A stretch of 64,000 bases of DNA. Source: Mycoplasma sp. 1578d. Lineage in GTDB: Bacteria > Bacillota_I > Bacilli_A > Mycoplasmatales > Metamycoplasmataceae. This document shows positions 20,775 through 35,276 of this stretch, piece by piece (the stretch's first letter is position 1; each line of letters starts with the position of its first letter). The position numbers and the translations under genes were made by a program. The stretch is taken from the NCBI RefSeq assembly GCF_024582695.1, contig NZ_CP102081.1, forward strand, positions 186,001 through 250,000, read 5' to 3'. The notes under the pieces were generated by a model. That model searched no databases. It saw nothing but the letters and a program-made list of their open reading frames with translations, and was not told the DNA's origin.

Positions 20775-22520
20775 ATGAAAAAGAAAAATATTTTCAAAAC
20801 CTTATTGGCAACACTTGCAATTAGTACGACCTCAGCTAGTGCTGTTTCATGCCTGTATGAATCGCATCCAACTGTTATCTATGCTAAATCATATGCATAC
20901 AACAATCCCTTTCTTAATAAACCACGTATTGCTACAAAATATGGGAATAAATCACTAATTAATTTTGAAAATTCATTATTTAACAAAGCTAATTTAATTT
21001 TGTTTTTAGATAGAGTTAATTATACTTTTGAAGGTAACTATGATATTTCTAATAAAGAATTAGAAAAAATCATTAATAATGCAGTTGAGATTAAAAATGA
21101 TCAATTTATTAAAAACCAAAAAGCAATTACACAAATTACTAATACAAATGCTCTCAAATATTTTAATCAACAATTTGACAAGCTTAACCAAAAGTTAAGC
21201 GAATATCAAAAAGGGAGCAATGCTAAAAAATTAACTGATTTATTGTCGTTGGATTTTTCAATTACTGATAAAAACAAAATTAAATATACTCAAGAAGAAA
21301 AAGAAATTTATAAACTATATGAATTATTAAAGGATTACAGATTCATTGATATCAGCGACCCAAATAAATTAGTAACCGAAGCAAAAGTTCGCGAAATAAT
21401 TGAAAATTATTTCAAAGATACTCCATTTTACTCAGAGTATTTAAAAAACAAAACACTTCCATTAGACGATTCTCGTTCAATGATTAAAGTTGAAAAAAAT
21501 GGTGAAGATATTGCAAATATTTCGTTTTCATATGTACGTAGCGGTTTAGTACCATTTAATTCTATTCCTTATAATCGTTTTATCGATTTTGCTAAAATAA
21601 TAAAACCAGATTTTAGCGCAAGAGAACTAACAGATTCAAAAGATGCATACTTAAAAGTATTTGAATATATGAAAAAACAAAATTATATTGTTGATGATAC
21701 AGCTAAAAGAGGAATGTCACTTGGATTTGGACCTTCGTTTTTACTTGAAGGAAAAAACCCTGAAGACGATAAACCATCTGATGAATTTAAAGTTTTTTCA
21801 AATCAGGCTAATATTATCGCTTTAACTCCTGAAGCCGAAAAACTAAGAAAGGAATTTTTAGCTGATCCAATCAAGTTCTTTGAATCGCATTTAGAGTTAA
21901 TTAACTATAATTCACTTGTAACTATTTTAAGAAGAGTTCAAGGTCGAAAAAACAACATTGAAAAAAATAAAGACCCAAAACTTACAGCTCGTTTACAACA
22001 ATTTTATAATAAAGATAAAAATGCAGCTCAACTTTTACAAAGCCAATTAGATAATTTTTTAGCTGCTTATAAAAAACTAAAACTTGATCAAGCTCAAAAT
22101 GCTCCACAATCGCAAATTAATCAAGAACAAGCCCAAGTTGAAGAATTGAAAAAACCTTTTCTTAAGGATATTGAAAAGATAAGAAAAATTGTTCAAGATG
22201 GGATTGAAAAAGCTCGAACCAATATAAATCATTTTGTAGAGCTTTATGCTTATGCTTTATTTACCTTAGGAGATTATAAAGTTCAAATTATCAAGGGGAC
22301 TCATCAATATCCTAAAGATACTCAACCGCGCGATACTTATTGATTAGAATTTTTTGATAAAAAAACTAATCAATGATACATGGTTGATCTTTACAAAGGA
22401 TATTTATCATATCAAAAAGATTCGCCATTTACCTATAATCCAGAGCAAGAATTATTTACTAATTTACCAAGTGGATATACTATTGATCCAAGCTTTAAAC
22501 AAATTGCTCATGTTAAATAA
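20775..22520 (+). CDS. lipoprotein closing the nuclease-ABC transporter operon
   Basis: 581 residues from ATG 20775. Signal peptide MKKKNIFKTLLATLAISTT with lipobox ASAVSC. The body is mostly charged and helical, with a Gln-rich coiled-coil stretch at about residues 400-470 (LDQAQNAPQSQINQEQAQVEE). The last segment passes two TGA Trp codons, WLEFFDKKTNQWYMVDLYK. No catalytic motif seen and no family recognised. Its operon place suggests a surface partner of the nuclease and the binding protein. Confidence 0.75.
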
Positions 22521-22529
22521 TATAATTAA

Positions 22530-22557
22530 ACCAAATTCATTGAATTTGGTTTTTTAT
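22530..22557 (+). terminator. terminator of the transporter operon
   Basis: ACCAAATTCattGAATTTGGT with TTTTTT following directly. Confidence 0.85.
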
Positions 22558-22877
22558 TTAATTGTTTTGAATAAATATCTATATTTAAATGATAAATACT
22601 TTATTTCAATTTTGAGACTTGATTAAATTTAAATTATTTCCATATTCTTACTTTTTATGCATTCAAAATATAATTAAAAGAACATGAAAAAGTCTTTTAG
22701 AAAACAAACCATAAGTTCAAATCTAAACACTTAAAAAATATTTTTTATTTTTTTAAAAAGCGGAAAAATAATGTGTTTGTCTTTTGATATATTAATTTGG
22801 TAATTTTAGATTGAGTCCATTATTTTCAATAATGAACTCCCTGTTTGTTTATCTAGTGATAAATTTATAATATTTAT
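22558..22877. other. gene-free stretch before the transposase remnant
   Basis: AT-rich, with no frame that has start signals. An ATTATTttcAATAAT inverted repeat lies near 22820-22834, 50 bases before the transposase frame; it may belong to the left end of the element, but I cannot define a terminal repeat. Confidence 0.4.
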
Positions 22878-23980
22878 ATGAACACAGGATTAAATCATCA
22901 AATGGCTAAAGAGTTAATTGAAAATCATTTTTTTCAATTAGAAAAAGAGTTTGCTCATTCACAAGAACGCAAAGATAAAGGATGAAATATTTATCGTGTG
23001 AGACCTAGAATTATCAAAAGCATTTATGGACAATTAACATTAAAACGTTATTTATTCATTGATAAACAAAGAAATTTTCAACATTTTGATAATCCTTTTT
23101 ATCAAATAACAAAACACAAAAATATTGATAATGAATTAAAAAATAAAGTGTTTTCAATGAAAATGCAAGGGAATTCTAATCGTCAAATTTTAAAGGATTT
23201 ATAATGATAAAATCAATTTTGAACGTGTTCTAAACACAACAAAACGCTATATATTGAAGCAGATGATACATATGTTAATCTAAACTTAATAAACATAATA
23301 CACAAAAAACAAGAGCAAGAATGATTGTTTTACATCAAGGATTAAATGAAAATAAGCACATTCTTAATAAAACCACATTAATAGAATTAGCTCAAACCAA
23401 TTCAAAAACCAAGACAATTAGTAGGCAATTTATTGATAACATTAAAGCTAAAATTGAACAATTTTATGGTTCAGATTATGAACAAATTGTTGTCTATGGA
23501 GACGGTGCTAAATTTATTAAACGCTTAGCAAAAGCATTTAATGCTAAATACATTTTAGACAAATTTCACTTGCTGAGAAAGCTATTTTTACTATGTGGTT
23601 TTAATAAATACAACACAGAAAACAAGCGTTTGTTTATTGATTATTTAGTACAAAATAGCACCACTTTGTTTGCTAAAATTAGAGATTTATTACTTAATAA
23701 TCAAGCACAAGAAGCGTTATTTTTACTTGAAAATGAGTTTGAAAATAGATGAAATTCACTTTCAAAACTAAAGCAAAATCAATATATGGACTTTATCAAA
23801 TATATTAAAAATAATCGCCAATTTATCATTCATTACAATATTGGCTCACACACTGAGTCATTAATTTGTCATCAAATTAAGAAAAATGGAACAAAAAAAT
23901 TCACTACATATGGCATTGAGACATTCAAAAAAATACTCATTTTTAATTTAAATGAACGTGAAAATTTACTCTTTATTTAA
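22878..23980 (+). pseudogene. broken ISLre2-family (UPF0236-type) transposase
   Basis: The frame opens at ATG 22878 (MNTGLNHQMAKELIENHFF, then IIKSIYGQLTLKRYLFID) but stops at 23204. A frameshifted stretch follows, encoding YIEADDTYVNL near 23253-23285, then another frame carries ARMIVLHQGLNENK, IVVYGDGAKFIKRL and YILDKFHLLRKLF, the catalytic-region motifs of the family. At least two frameshifts separate these, and the C-terminus ends early at about 23980. No matching terminal inverted repeats or target duplication could be found. Inactive relic. Confidence 0.8.
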
Positions 23981-24241
23981 TTTTAAAACTCCCATTTTTG
24001 ATCACTTGAAAATACTCAAAAATACTAATTTTCTTCAAAATTGCAAAATTGCCATTTTTATTGATTTTTTCTAAAATGCAAAAAGTGGACCATTTTTACA
24101 TAACAAAATAAGAAACTTTAATATACTATGTATATTACTTGTTTGGAATATTACATTTTGCATAAAGATTTTATGCACACTTAAATTTTTGCATAACAAA
24201 TGACACAAAATTATGCAAAATTCTATTATACAAAGTATAAT

Positions 24242-24294
24242 AGCACGAATAAGAGATGCCTGCGTTAAGCAGATTTGCATCACCTTATCGTGCT
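24242..24294. other. long nested hairpin, possible structured RNA
   Basis: AGCACGAATAAG pairs with CTTATCGTGCT across a one-base bulge; inside it GATGC pairs with GCATC and CTGC with GCAG around a gttaa loop. TATAAT lies directly upstream (24236-24241) but the stem begins one base later, too close for a normal start site. Much more GC-rich than its surroundings. Function unknown. Confidence 0.5.
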
Positions 24295-24299
24295 TTAAA

Positions 24300-24325
24300 G
24301 CATGCATGTGTACACGTGCGCGCGT
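24300..24325. other. 26-base perfect alternating purine-pyrimidine tract
   Basis: From G 24300 to T 24325 every base alternates purine/pyrimidine and it contains GCATGC, GTGTACAC, CACGTG and GCGCGC palindromes. Such sequence can adopt Z-DNA and is very unusual in an AT-rich intergenic region. Confidence 0.7.
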
Positions 24326-24547
24326 TGCACTTAAATTTTGAACTTTGCATAACGTGTTTTTAGACATGTATTTTTAACATGAAAAACCCTGAATTTTTTT
24401 CTTAGCATGTTGTTGATTTGGCATAATTTTTATGCTTAAGAGATGTATATGCTCTTTACTGACAAATTTTGGATTCTATTCAATTTTATCTGTATTTATG
24501 ACTTACTTAATTTCATTGTTTTTGAATAAGTTATAATTAAAATAACT

Positions 24548-25354
24548 ATGGCAAAACTTAAAATACTATTTTTTGGCGATGTTTTTGGACAACCAGGAAT
24601 CAATACTCTTCAAGCAACATTACCAGAATTAAAAGAGCAATATCAACCTGATTTTATTATCACGCAAGGAGAAAATGTTTCAGGTCGCAAGGGCCTGAAT
24701 TTAAACGATTATCAAAAACTCAAAGAACTTGGAGTTAATGCAATCACGATGGGAAATCATGTTTGAGCTAATGAAGAAATTTTTTCTTTTATTGAGCACA
24801 GTGATATTATTCGACCCTTGAATATTAATCAAGGATACCCTGGTGTCGGAGCAAAAGTTTTTAAGATTAAAAACAAAAAACTTTTAATTATTTCCCTGAT
24901 GGGAATTACGTTTAATCCTTTGTATGCACCTTGAAAACAAGAAACCGCTAATAATTTTTTTGATGCTTTTGATGCTGAAATTCAAAAGCATGAATATGAT
25001 TATATCTTTGTTGATTTCCATGGTGAAACTACCAGTGAAAAGAATGTTTTTGGATTATATGCAGATGGAATTGCGCATGCAATCTGCGGAACCCATACCC
25101 ATGTGCAAACTAGCGATGCTAGAAAATTACCTAAAGGAACACTATTTATCACTGATGTAGGAATGTGCGGGCCGCAAGATAGTGCCATTGGAGCTAATTA
25201 TGAGCAAGTATATAATAATATGCGCTTTAACTCGAAACAACGTTTTCAAGTAAGTCCCAATCCAACTCAACTCAATGCTGTTCTTTTAACTTTAAACATT
25301 AATAAACAAAAAAATAAGATTAAAACTATCAATTTGAGAAATGTGTTAGCTTAG
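24548..25354 (+). CDS. ymdB: YmdB-type metallophosphoesterase
   Basis: 268 residues from ATG 24548. Binuclear metal-site motifs in order: LFFGDVFGQPG, TQGENVSGRKGLN, TMGNHVW, VDFHGETTSEK and CGTHTHVQTSD, then DVGMCGP. This is the complete set seen in YmdB, a phosphodiesterase acting on 2',3'-cyclic nucleotides and linked to mRNA turnover in Bacillus. Length is normal for the family. Alone between the odd intergenic region and the rRNA genes; its terminator overlaps the stop. Confidence 0.93.
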
Positions 25355-25370
25355 GCTAATTTTTTTATTT
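25346..25370 (+). terminator. terminator overlapping the ymdB stop codon
   Basis: TTAGCttagGCTAA stem with a long T-run; the TAG/TTA of the gene end is part of the stem. Confidence 0.7.
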
Positions 25371-25408
25371 TTTTTCAAGAAAATGTTTTTGTAAAAAATT
25401 TTTATATG

Positions 25409-25414
25409 TATAAT
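25409..25414 (+). promoter_or_regulatory. -10 box of the rRNA operon
   Basis: TATAAT about 70 bases before mature 16S, followed by an anti-termination-like sequence GTTCTTTGAAAACTAGA (about 25439) that recurs before 23S at about 27114 as GTTCTTTGAAAACTGAA. Confidence 0.6.
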
Positions 25415-25446
25415 TAAAAAGCTACAACAACAAAAAAAGTTCTTTG

Positions 25447-25460
25447 AAAACTAGATATAT
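25447..25460 (+). other. 16S processing stalk, left arm
   Basis: AAAACTAGATATAT is perfectly complementary to ATATATCTAGTTTT at 27080-27093 downstream of 16S. The 14-bp pairing would loop out the 16S precursor as an RNase III substrate. Confidence 0.8.
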
Positions 25461-25479
25461 AACAATACATGACAGTCAA

Positions 25480-26999
<1,520 letters not shown>

Positions 27000-27275
27000 A
27001 AGATAATTCGTTCAACGAATTATTTACCTGAATAAGACTATTTTTAAATACCGTTATGTACATTGTCAATAGTCCAATGATATATCTAGTTTTGAGAGAG
27101 CTTACTCTCATATGTTCTTTGAAAACTGAATAGTAAAGATATTAATTAATATAACAACGACATCAAAAAAACATTTTTTAGTCAATTTGTTTTGTGATAC
27201 CGAGTTGAGAATTATTAGCAATAATAATTTATTAAAATGTCTTTGAATACATCAACAATAGGAAAATACATAACT
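27000..27275 (+). other. 16S-23S spacer without tRNA
   Basis: About 275 bases with no tRNA cloverleaf. It holds the right arm of the 16S stalk (27080-27093) and a second TTCTTTGAAAACT box (about 27115) of the anti-termination type. A tRNA-less spacer is usual for mycoplasmas. Confidence 0.75.
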
Positions 27276-30150
<2,875 letters not shown>

Positions 30151-30154
30151 CATA

Positions 30155-30178
30155 CGCGTCATAGGACGCATTTTTTTA
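30155..30178 (+). terminator. rRNA operon terminator
   Basis: GCGTCataggACGC-type hairpin (GCGTC/GACGC) followed by seven T. Confidence 0.8.
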
Positions 30179-30456
30179 TTTTTTTGAATAAAATATCTAT
30201 ATAATTTGTATCAAGGATAAATTTAATTCTACAATTTTAAGTTTATAATTTATTTATCCATAAAATGAACTTAAACAGAAAAATTATTTTTAAAATTCAC
30301 TTCCAATAATTCTTCCAATAACAAGAAAAAACGCTAAATTTATATCTTTTATGCTATAATTAAAAAACAAGCAAAAAGCGAAATATTTTTTAATAAAAAT
30401 CCTTTAAAAAATAAGATTTTTAGATATAATAAATATGCACTTATTAAGTGATAAGT
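30179..30456 (+). promoter_or_regulatory. gene-free stretch with two tandem promoters for the tRNA cluster
   Basis: TGCTATAAT (30352-30360) is a perfect extended -10, and a second TATAAT is at 30425-30430, 27 bases before tRNA-Pro. Between them AAAAATC/GATTTTT (30395-30421) can form a terminator-like hairpin, which could attenuate the first promoter. No CDS seen. Confidence 0.5.
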
Positions 30457-30533
30457 GGAGAAGTAGCTCAGCTTGGCAGAGCGCTACGTTTGGGACGTAG
30501 TGGTCGCAGGTTCAAATCCTGTCTTCTTCACCA
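30457..30533 (+). tRNA. tRNA-Pro (TGG)
   Basis: 77 bases with full cloverleaf: acceptor GGAGAAG/CTTCTTC (one G-U), anticodon stem-loop CTACG TTTGGGA CGTAG giving TGG, T arm GCAGG TTCAAAT CCTGT, CCA encoded. First of eight tRNA genes in one cluster. Confidence 0.97.
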
Positions 30534-30538
30534 TTTAT

Positions 30539-30615
30539 GGGGGGTTAGCTCATTTGGCTAGAGCGCCTGCCTTGCACGCAGGAGGTGGTGGGTTCGAATC
30601 CCATACTCTCCACCA
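30539..30615 (+). tRNA. tRNA-Ala (TGC)
   Basis: 77 bases, acceptor GGGGGGT/ACTCTCC with G-U pairs, anticodon loop CTTGCAC in CCTGC/GCAGG stem, encoded CCA. The single TGC anticodon serves all Ala codons by wobble. Confidence 0.97.
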
Positions 30616-30620
30616 TTTAT

Positions 30621-30697
30621 GGCACTGTAGCTCAGTTGGTTAGAGCATCCGGTTCATACCCGGAAGGTCATGAGTTCGACTCTCATCGGTGCTACCA
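30621..30697 (+). tRNA. tRNA-Met, elongator (CAT)
   Basis: 77 bases; anticodon loop TTCATAC in TCCGG/CCGGA stem, as in Bacillus elongator tRNA-Met, with normal G1-T72 pairing. Encoded CCA. One of three CAT genes here, each with a different role. Confidence 0.9.
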
Positions 30698-30719
30698 AAT
30701 TAAACCAACGCTGTATTTT

Positions 30720-30795
30720 GGACCTATAGCTCAATGGTTAGAGCAACCGGCTCATAACCGGTCGGTTACAGGTTCGAGTCCTGTTGGGTCCACCA
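30720..30795 (+). tRNA. tRNA-Ile2 (CAT, lysidine type)
   Basis: 76 bases; acceptor GGACCTA/TGGGTCC and anticodon loop CTCATAA in ACCGG/CCGGT, closely like Bacillus tRNA-Ile2. C34 should be changed to lysidine by TilS so that it reads ATA. Not an initiator because the 1-72 pair is G-C. Confidence 0.85.
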
Positions 30796-30798
30796 AGT

Positions 30799-30891
30799 GG
30801 GTGATTACCCAAGTCTGGCTGAAGGGACTAGTCTTGAAAACTAGCAGGGGCTTCACGGCCCGCGGGGGTTCGAATCCCTCATCACCCGCCA
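30799..30891 (+). tRNA. tRNA-Ser (TGA)
   Basis: 93 bases with a long variable arm (CAGGGGCTTCACGGCCCGCG region), acceptor GGGTGAT/ATCACCC with G discriminator, anticodon loop CTTGAAA in CTAGT/ACTAG. Encoded CCA. Confidence 0.96.
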
Positions 30892-30916
30892 CTTGTTCTT
30901 TGTTTAATTTTAATAT

Positions 30917-30992
<76 letters not shown>

Positions 30993-30994
30993 AT

Positions 30995-31070
30995 GGTCCA
31001 GTGGTAAAGTGGTTAATACGCCTCCCTGTCACGGAGGAGAACGCGGGTTCGATCCCCGTCTGGACCGCCA
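30995..31070 (+). tRNA. tRNA-Asp (GTC)
   Basis: 76 bases, acceptor GGTCCAG/CTGGACC, G discriminator, anticodon loop CTGTCAC in CCTCC/GGAGG. Only two bases from tRNA-fMet. Encoded CCA. Confidence 0.97.
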
Positions 31071-31073
31071 TTT

Positions 31074-31149
31074 GGCCCTGTAGCTCAGTTGGTAGAGCAA
31101 CAGATTGAAGCTCTGTGTGTCGCTGGTTCGATTCCTGCCGGGGCCACCA
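31074..31149 (+). tRNA. tRNA-Phe (GAA)
   Basis: 76 bases, acceptor GGCCCTG/CGGGGCC, anticodon loop TTGAAGC in ACAGA/TCTGT, encoded CCA. Last gene of the cluster before its terminator. Confidence 0.97.
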
Positions 31150-31152
31150 TTA

Positions 31153-31207
31153 AAAAACACTCTTTTTTGCTTGCTATTAACTTAGTAATTGAAAAAGAGT
31201 GTTTTTA
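31153..31207 (+). terminator. terminator of the tRNA cluster
   Basis: AAAAAACACTCTTTTT pairs with GAAAAAGAGTGTTTTT around a 25-base loop; a T-rich tail follows. Confidence 0.75.
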
Positions 31208-31254
31208 CTTTTTCTAGTATAATTTAAAGTAAAAATACAAATAAAGGAGGAATA

Positions 31255-31752
31255 GTGTCAAAAAACTTGAAAAAATGATTGTTTTTAATGAATAGTGCCA
31301 TTATTCCTGCTTCTTCATTTTTACTGATTTCATGCACTGATCATCAACGTTTTCAAATTCAAGAACAAATTGCCAGTGCTTTAAATCAGGTACCTTATTT
31401 TCAAATTAGACCAATTATTAATACCCCAAGTAAGGATAGTGAATTAAATAATTACACTGCTGAAGCCCTTGATTGTATGTGTTTTATTCAAGGCAATTCA
31501 TTCAAATATAATGGATATACTTATCGTTCAAAAGTCATTAGTGTTTTGCAAAATATTAATAGTGATATTGCTGAAATTAAAACTCAATGAACTATTGATG
31601 AATATCCAAATATTATTTCATATCCCAAAATCTTTAAAATTAGTGGTTTCAAACCAATTCCAATTAATCATAAACATTATGTAAGAAGTGATCAAATTCA
31701 AATCCCTAAACAAGAATGTTTAAACAAATATAATGGACAAACAGGAGCATAA
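31255..31752 (+). CDS. short lipoprotein, paralog of the 351-aa lipoprotein at 58567-59622
   Basis: 165 residues from GTG 31255, chosen because AAAGGAGG lies 6-8 bases upstream; ATG 31279 would lose the basic start of the signal. Signal ends in lipobox FLLISC. The text shares EALDC, and [14 protein letters not shown]...CLNKYNGQ with SGFKPIPLNHTHYV...CLLKYNGQ of the longer lipoprotein, and stops just where the latter goes on for 180 residues. It is therefore a short paralog or a truncated copy kept as a gene. Function unknown. Its stop is one base from ileS. Confidence 0.75.
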
Positions 31753-31753
31753 A

Positions 31754-34435
31754 ATGATCGATTATAAGAAAACTTTAAATATGCCAACAACTGCTTTTGA
31801 AATGAGAGCAAATTTAACCATCAAAGAACCTCAATATTGTCAATTTTGGCACGATAATCAGGTTTATCAAAAATTATTAAAACGTAATAAAAATAATCAA
31901 GCTTTCATTTTACACGATGGTCCACCATATGCAAATGGTGATTTACACTTAGGACATGCTCTCAATAAGATCTTAAAAGATATTATCGTCCGTTATAAAA
32001 CAATGAGTGGATTTTACTCACCTTTTATCGCTGGTTGAGATACTCACGGATTGCCAATTGAGCACAGAATGCTCAATGAAGCTAATTTAAACCAACATGA
32101 GTTATCAATTGGAGAACTTAGAGCTAAAGCTGCTCAATATGCTTTAAGTCAAGTTGAGATTCAAAAAGAACAATTTAAACAACTTTCACTTTTAAGTGAT
32201 CTAGAAGATATTTATATTACCCTAGATAAAAACTATGAGGCTAAACAATTAGAATTATTTAAAAAAATGGTTATGGATGGGTTAGTGTATAAAGGACTCA
32301 AACCTGTGTATTGGTCTCCTTCATCACAAAGTGCTCTTGCTGAAGCTGAAGTCGAATACCAAGATGTTGTTTCACCTTCAATTTATGTGGCTTTTGAAAT
32401 TATCTCTTCTGATTTTGAATTAATTCAAGTTGGCGATCATGTCATTATTTGAACTACCACTCCATGAACCTTACTAGCTAATGCCGGTGTAGCTTTAGGG
32501 GAAAATATCGAATATGTACGTGTAGCTGTTGCGAATAATCATTACATCATTGCCAGTGATTTACTAAAATCAGTTGCTAATACATTAAAATGAGACAACT
32601 ATCAAATAGTAAGCTCATTTCTCGGAAAACAAATTAGTAATGTACAATACAAAACACCAATTTTAGATAATGTTGCTCCATTAGTAATTGGGCACCATGT
32701 ATCTACTGATGCAGGAACTGGATTAGTTCACATTGCTCCTTTATTCGGGGAAGATGACTTTTTAATTGGAAAAGAGAATAAACTTAACATGATCATGCAC
32801 ATTTCTGATGATGGGCATATTGAAAATACTCATACTAAGTTTGATGGAATGTTTTATAGTGATGCTAATAAAGCTATTTCAGAGTTTTTAGGGCACAAAA
32901 TGCTTGCTTTTGCTCGTATGAAACATTCATATCCACACGATTGAAGAACCCACAAACCAATTATCTTCCGTGGAACCCCACAATGGTTTGTTTCAATTGA
33001 TAAAATCAAAGATCAAATTATTGAACAAATCAACACTCAAATCAAATCATACCCAGATTGAGGTAAAAAACGCTTACTTTCAATGATTCGAAATCGTTCA
33101 GATTGAACTATTTCACGTCAACGATCATGGGGAGTACCAATTACTATTTTCTATGATGCCGATAAAAAACCAGTTTTAGATGAACAATTATTTGACCATG
33201 TTATTAATTTAGTTAAACAACACGGAACTGACGTGTGGTTTAATTGAACCACTGAAGAACTTTTACCTGAACAATACAAGGGCAAAAATTTTACCCGTGA
33301 AATGGACATTATGGATGTGTGGTTTGATTCAGGTGTTTCTTCGCTCGCGGTGAATATTGATAATCAAGCAATCCCATATGATGTTTATTTAGAAGGAAGC
33401 GACCAATATCGTGGTTGGTTTAATTCGTCAATTATTAATGCAGTTGCTTGAAACGGTAAAACCCCATATAAAAACTTAATTTCACACGGTTTTGTTCTTG
33501 ATGCTAAGGGCGACAAAATGTCTAAATCTAAAGGGAATACTATTTCTCCAATGCAAGTTGTAACTCAATATGGTGCGGATATTTTACGTTTATGAGTAGC
33601 TAATAGTGAATATTCAAACGATGTCTCAATTTCAAAAGATATTTTGAATCAGAATAGTGAAATTTACCGTAAATTACGCAATACTATTCGCTTTTTACTA
33701 GCTAATTTACAAGGATATACTTTTGATCAAAACGTTGAATTAATTGGAATTCATTTATACATTTATGAGCAATTGAAAAAGATCAAAAACAAAGTATTAA
33801 TTGCATATGATGAATATAAATTTATCAATGTTATTAAGTTAATTAACAATTATGTTGTTGAATTATCAGCTTTTTATCTTTCAATTATTAAAGATGTTTT
33901 ATATGTCAAGCCACTTGATGATGAACAAAGAGCTATGACACTACATAATTTATATCTAATCACAGAATTTTTAATCACATCTCTTGCACCAATTCTACCA
34001 ACAACAGCTGAAGAAGCATATCAATTTTTTCAAAAAGAAAACAAACATGAATCAGTCTTTTTTGAAATTTTTTTCACAAAACAAGACACCATTAATACCC
34101 CCATTCTTGAATTATTTAAAAATGAATTCTTCACTTTAAAAGATCAAGTAAATATTTTAATTGAACAAGCAATTCAAAACCAAGAGGTTAAACGTTCAAA
34201 CGAACTTAAACTAATTCTTCCAAAAAATGTAAGTCAATTTATTACAAACCTTGATTTAAAAATGCTACTTCAAGTTGGAGATGTTGCTTTTGGTAATCAA
34301 TTGAAAGTTGAAAAGTTTGATTCAATCAAATGTTTAAGATGCTGAAACCATTTTTACGCAAGTCAAATGAACGGAGACATTTGTTCTAGTTGTCACGAAA
34401 TAGTTAAAAATTTAGGACTTGATAATGAATTATAA
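31754..34435 (+). CDS. ileS: isoleucyl-tRNA synthetase
   Basis: 893 residues from ATG 31754 with GGAG just upstream, many Trp as TGA. HIGH motif as HLGH in [20 protein letters not shown], editing domain with [16 protein letters not shown] and [21 protein letters not shown] in [15 protein letters not shown], and a C-terminal zinc site CLRCWNHF...CSSC. Complete relative to bacterial IleRS. Charges both tRNA-Ile forms, including the tRNA-Ile2 450 bases before. It overlaps lspA by 11 bases, a pairing common in Gram-positive relatives. Confidence 0.97.
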
Positions 34436-35210
34436 ATCTATTGCCAAAAATTTTGTTAAATCAATTAAGACAAATCACAAATTCATTTGATATAACTTTG
34501 GTATTTTTCTAGGTGTTTTTGTTGCTTTATTATTAATTGATCAAATTACTAAAACCTTTCTTTTTGATCACGGAGATGTATTCAAAATGAATGCTAAGGG
34601 AGAAATTCCGCTTTTATTTCCGGATGGATCTGTAAGATTTGTCCGTCCAGAAAGTATTAATCCAGCCTCTCCTAACGAATGAACTAATTGAAAAATCATT
34701 GGATTTCGTAGTGTTTGGCACCACGGTGTAACCATTTTACCAAATCCAAATTTTAAAATAATTCAAGCTATTAGCGTACTAATTGTTATTTTAGGTTTAG
34801 TATTACCCTTTTTTACTAGTAAAAAATCTAGAATGACCTTTATTTGTTTAGGAATTATTGCTTCTGGTGCATTTGGAAATGCTTTAGATCGCTTTTTGTT
34901 TCTCAATCATGTTAAAGATATTTTCTACCTTCCTTGAGCTGATAAGGGAACCTTTAATTTTGCTGATGTTTGCATAATTTTAGGAATGATAATTCTTATT
35001 GTTTATTTATTTATTTCTTTTATTATTGACGTTTTTAAAGAAAGTAAGCAAGAAAAACAAGAAGAGATCGAAGAAAACAAATTAATTGTTCAAATCAGTG
35101 CCACTCAAAAAGAACTTAACTTATTAACTAATAAAAACATTAGACATAAACGTCGAAACAAAAAATTATTAATTTCGCGTCGAAAAATTAATATTTCTCG
35201 ACATAAATAA
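34425..35210 (+). CDS. lspA: lipoprotein signal peptidase (signal peptidase II)
   Basis: 261 residues from ATG 34425. Four hydrophobic segments; the conserved LIDQITK in the first periplasmic turn, and both catalytic Asp in GNALDRF and FNFADV. It cleaves before the lipobox Cys of the lipoproteins in this window (12541, 14969, 20775, 31255, 58567, 2763). An insert of about 50 residues between helix 1 and 2 and a basic 60-residue tail make it longer than the 160-residue norm, as in other mycoplasmas. Confidence 0.94.
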
Positions 35211-35276
35211 TCTTTTACATAGACTATCACTTTATAAAAATAATAAAAAATAGAAGGATAAAATTTAGAAAATAAT

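Larger units (their letters stand above)
23981..24547. other. 567-base gene-free region with hairpin, alternating tract and repeated GCATAA motifs
   Basis: No credible CDS on either strand; the minus-strand frame at 24071-24367 has no ribosome binding site and no recognisable sequence. The region holds a long imperfect hairpin (24242-24294), a GC-rich alternating purine-pyrimidine run (24300-24325) and six or more copies of TTATGC or GCATAA. It may include the right side of the old IS element. Confidence 0.55.

Noticed and set aside
22878-23980. Active insertion sequence
   Set aside because: Several frameshifts, a truncated C-terminus and no matching terminal repeats or target duplication.
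24071-24367. Minus-strand frame of 98 codons in the intergenic region
   Set aside because: No ribosome binding site, no recognisable text, and it runs across the hairpin and alternating tract.
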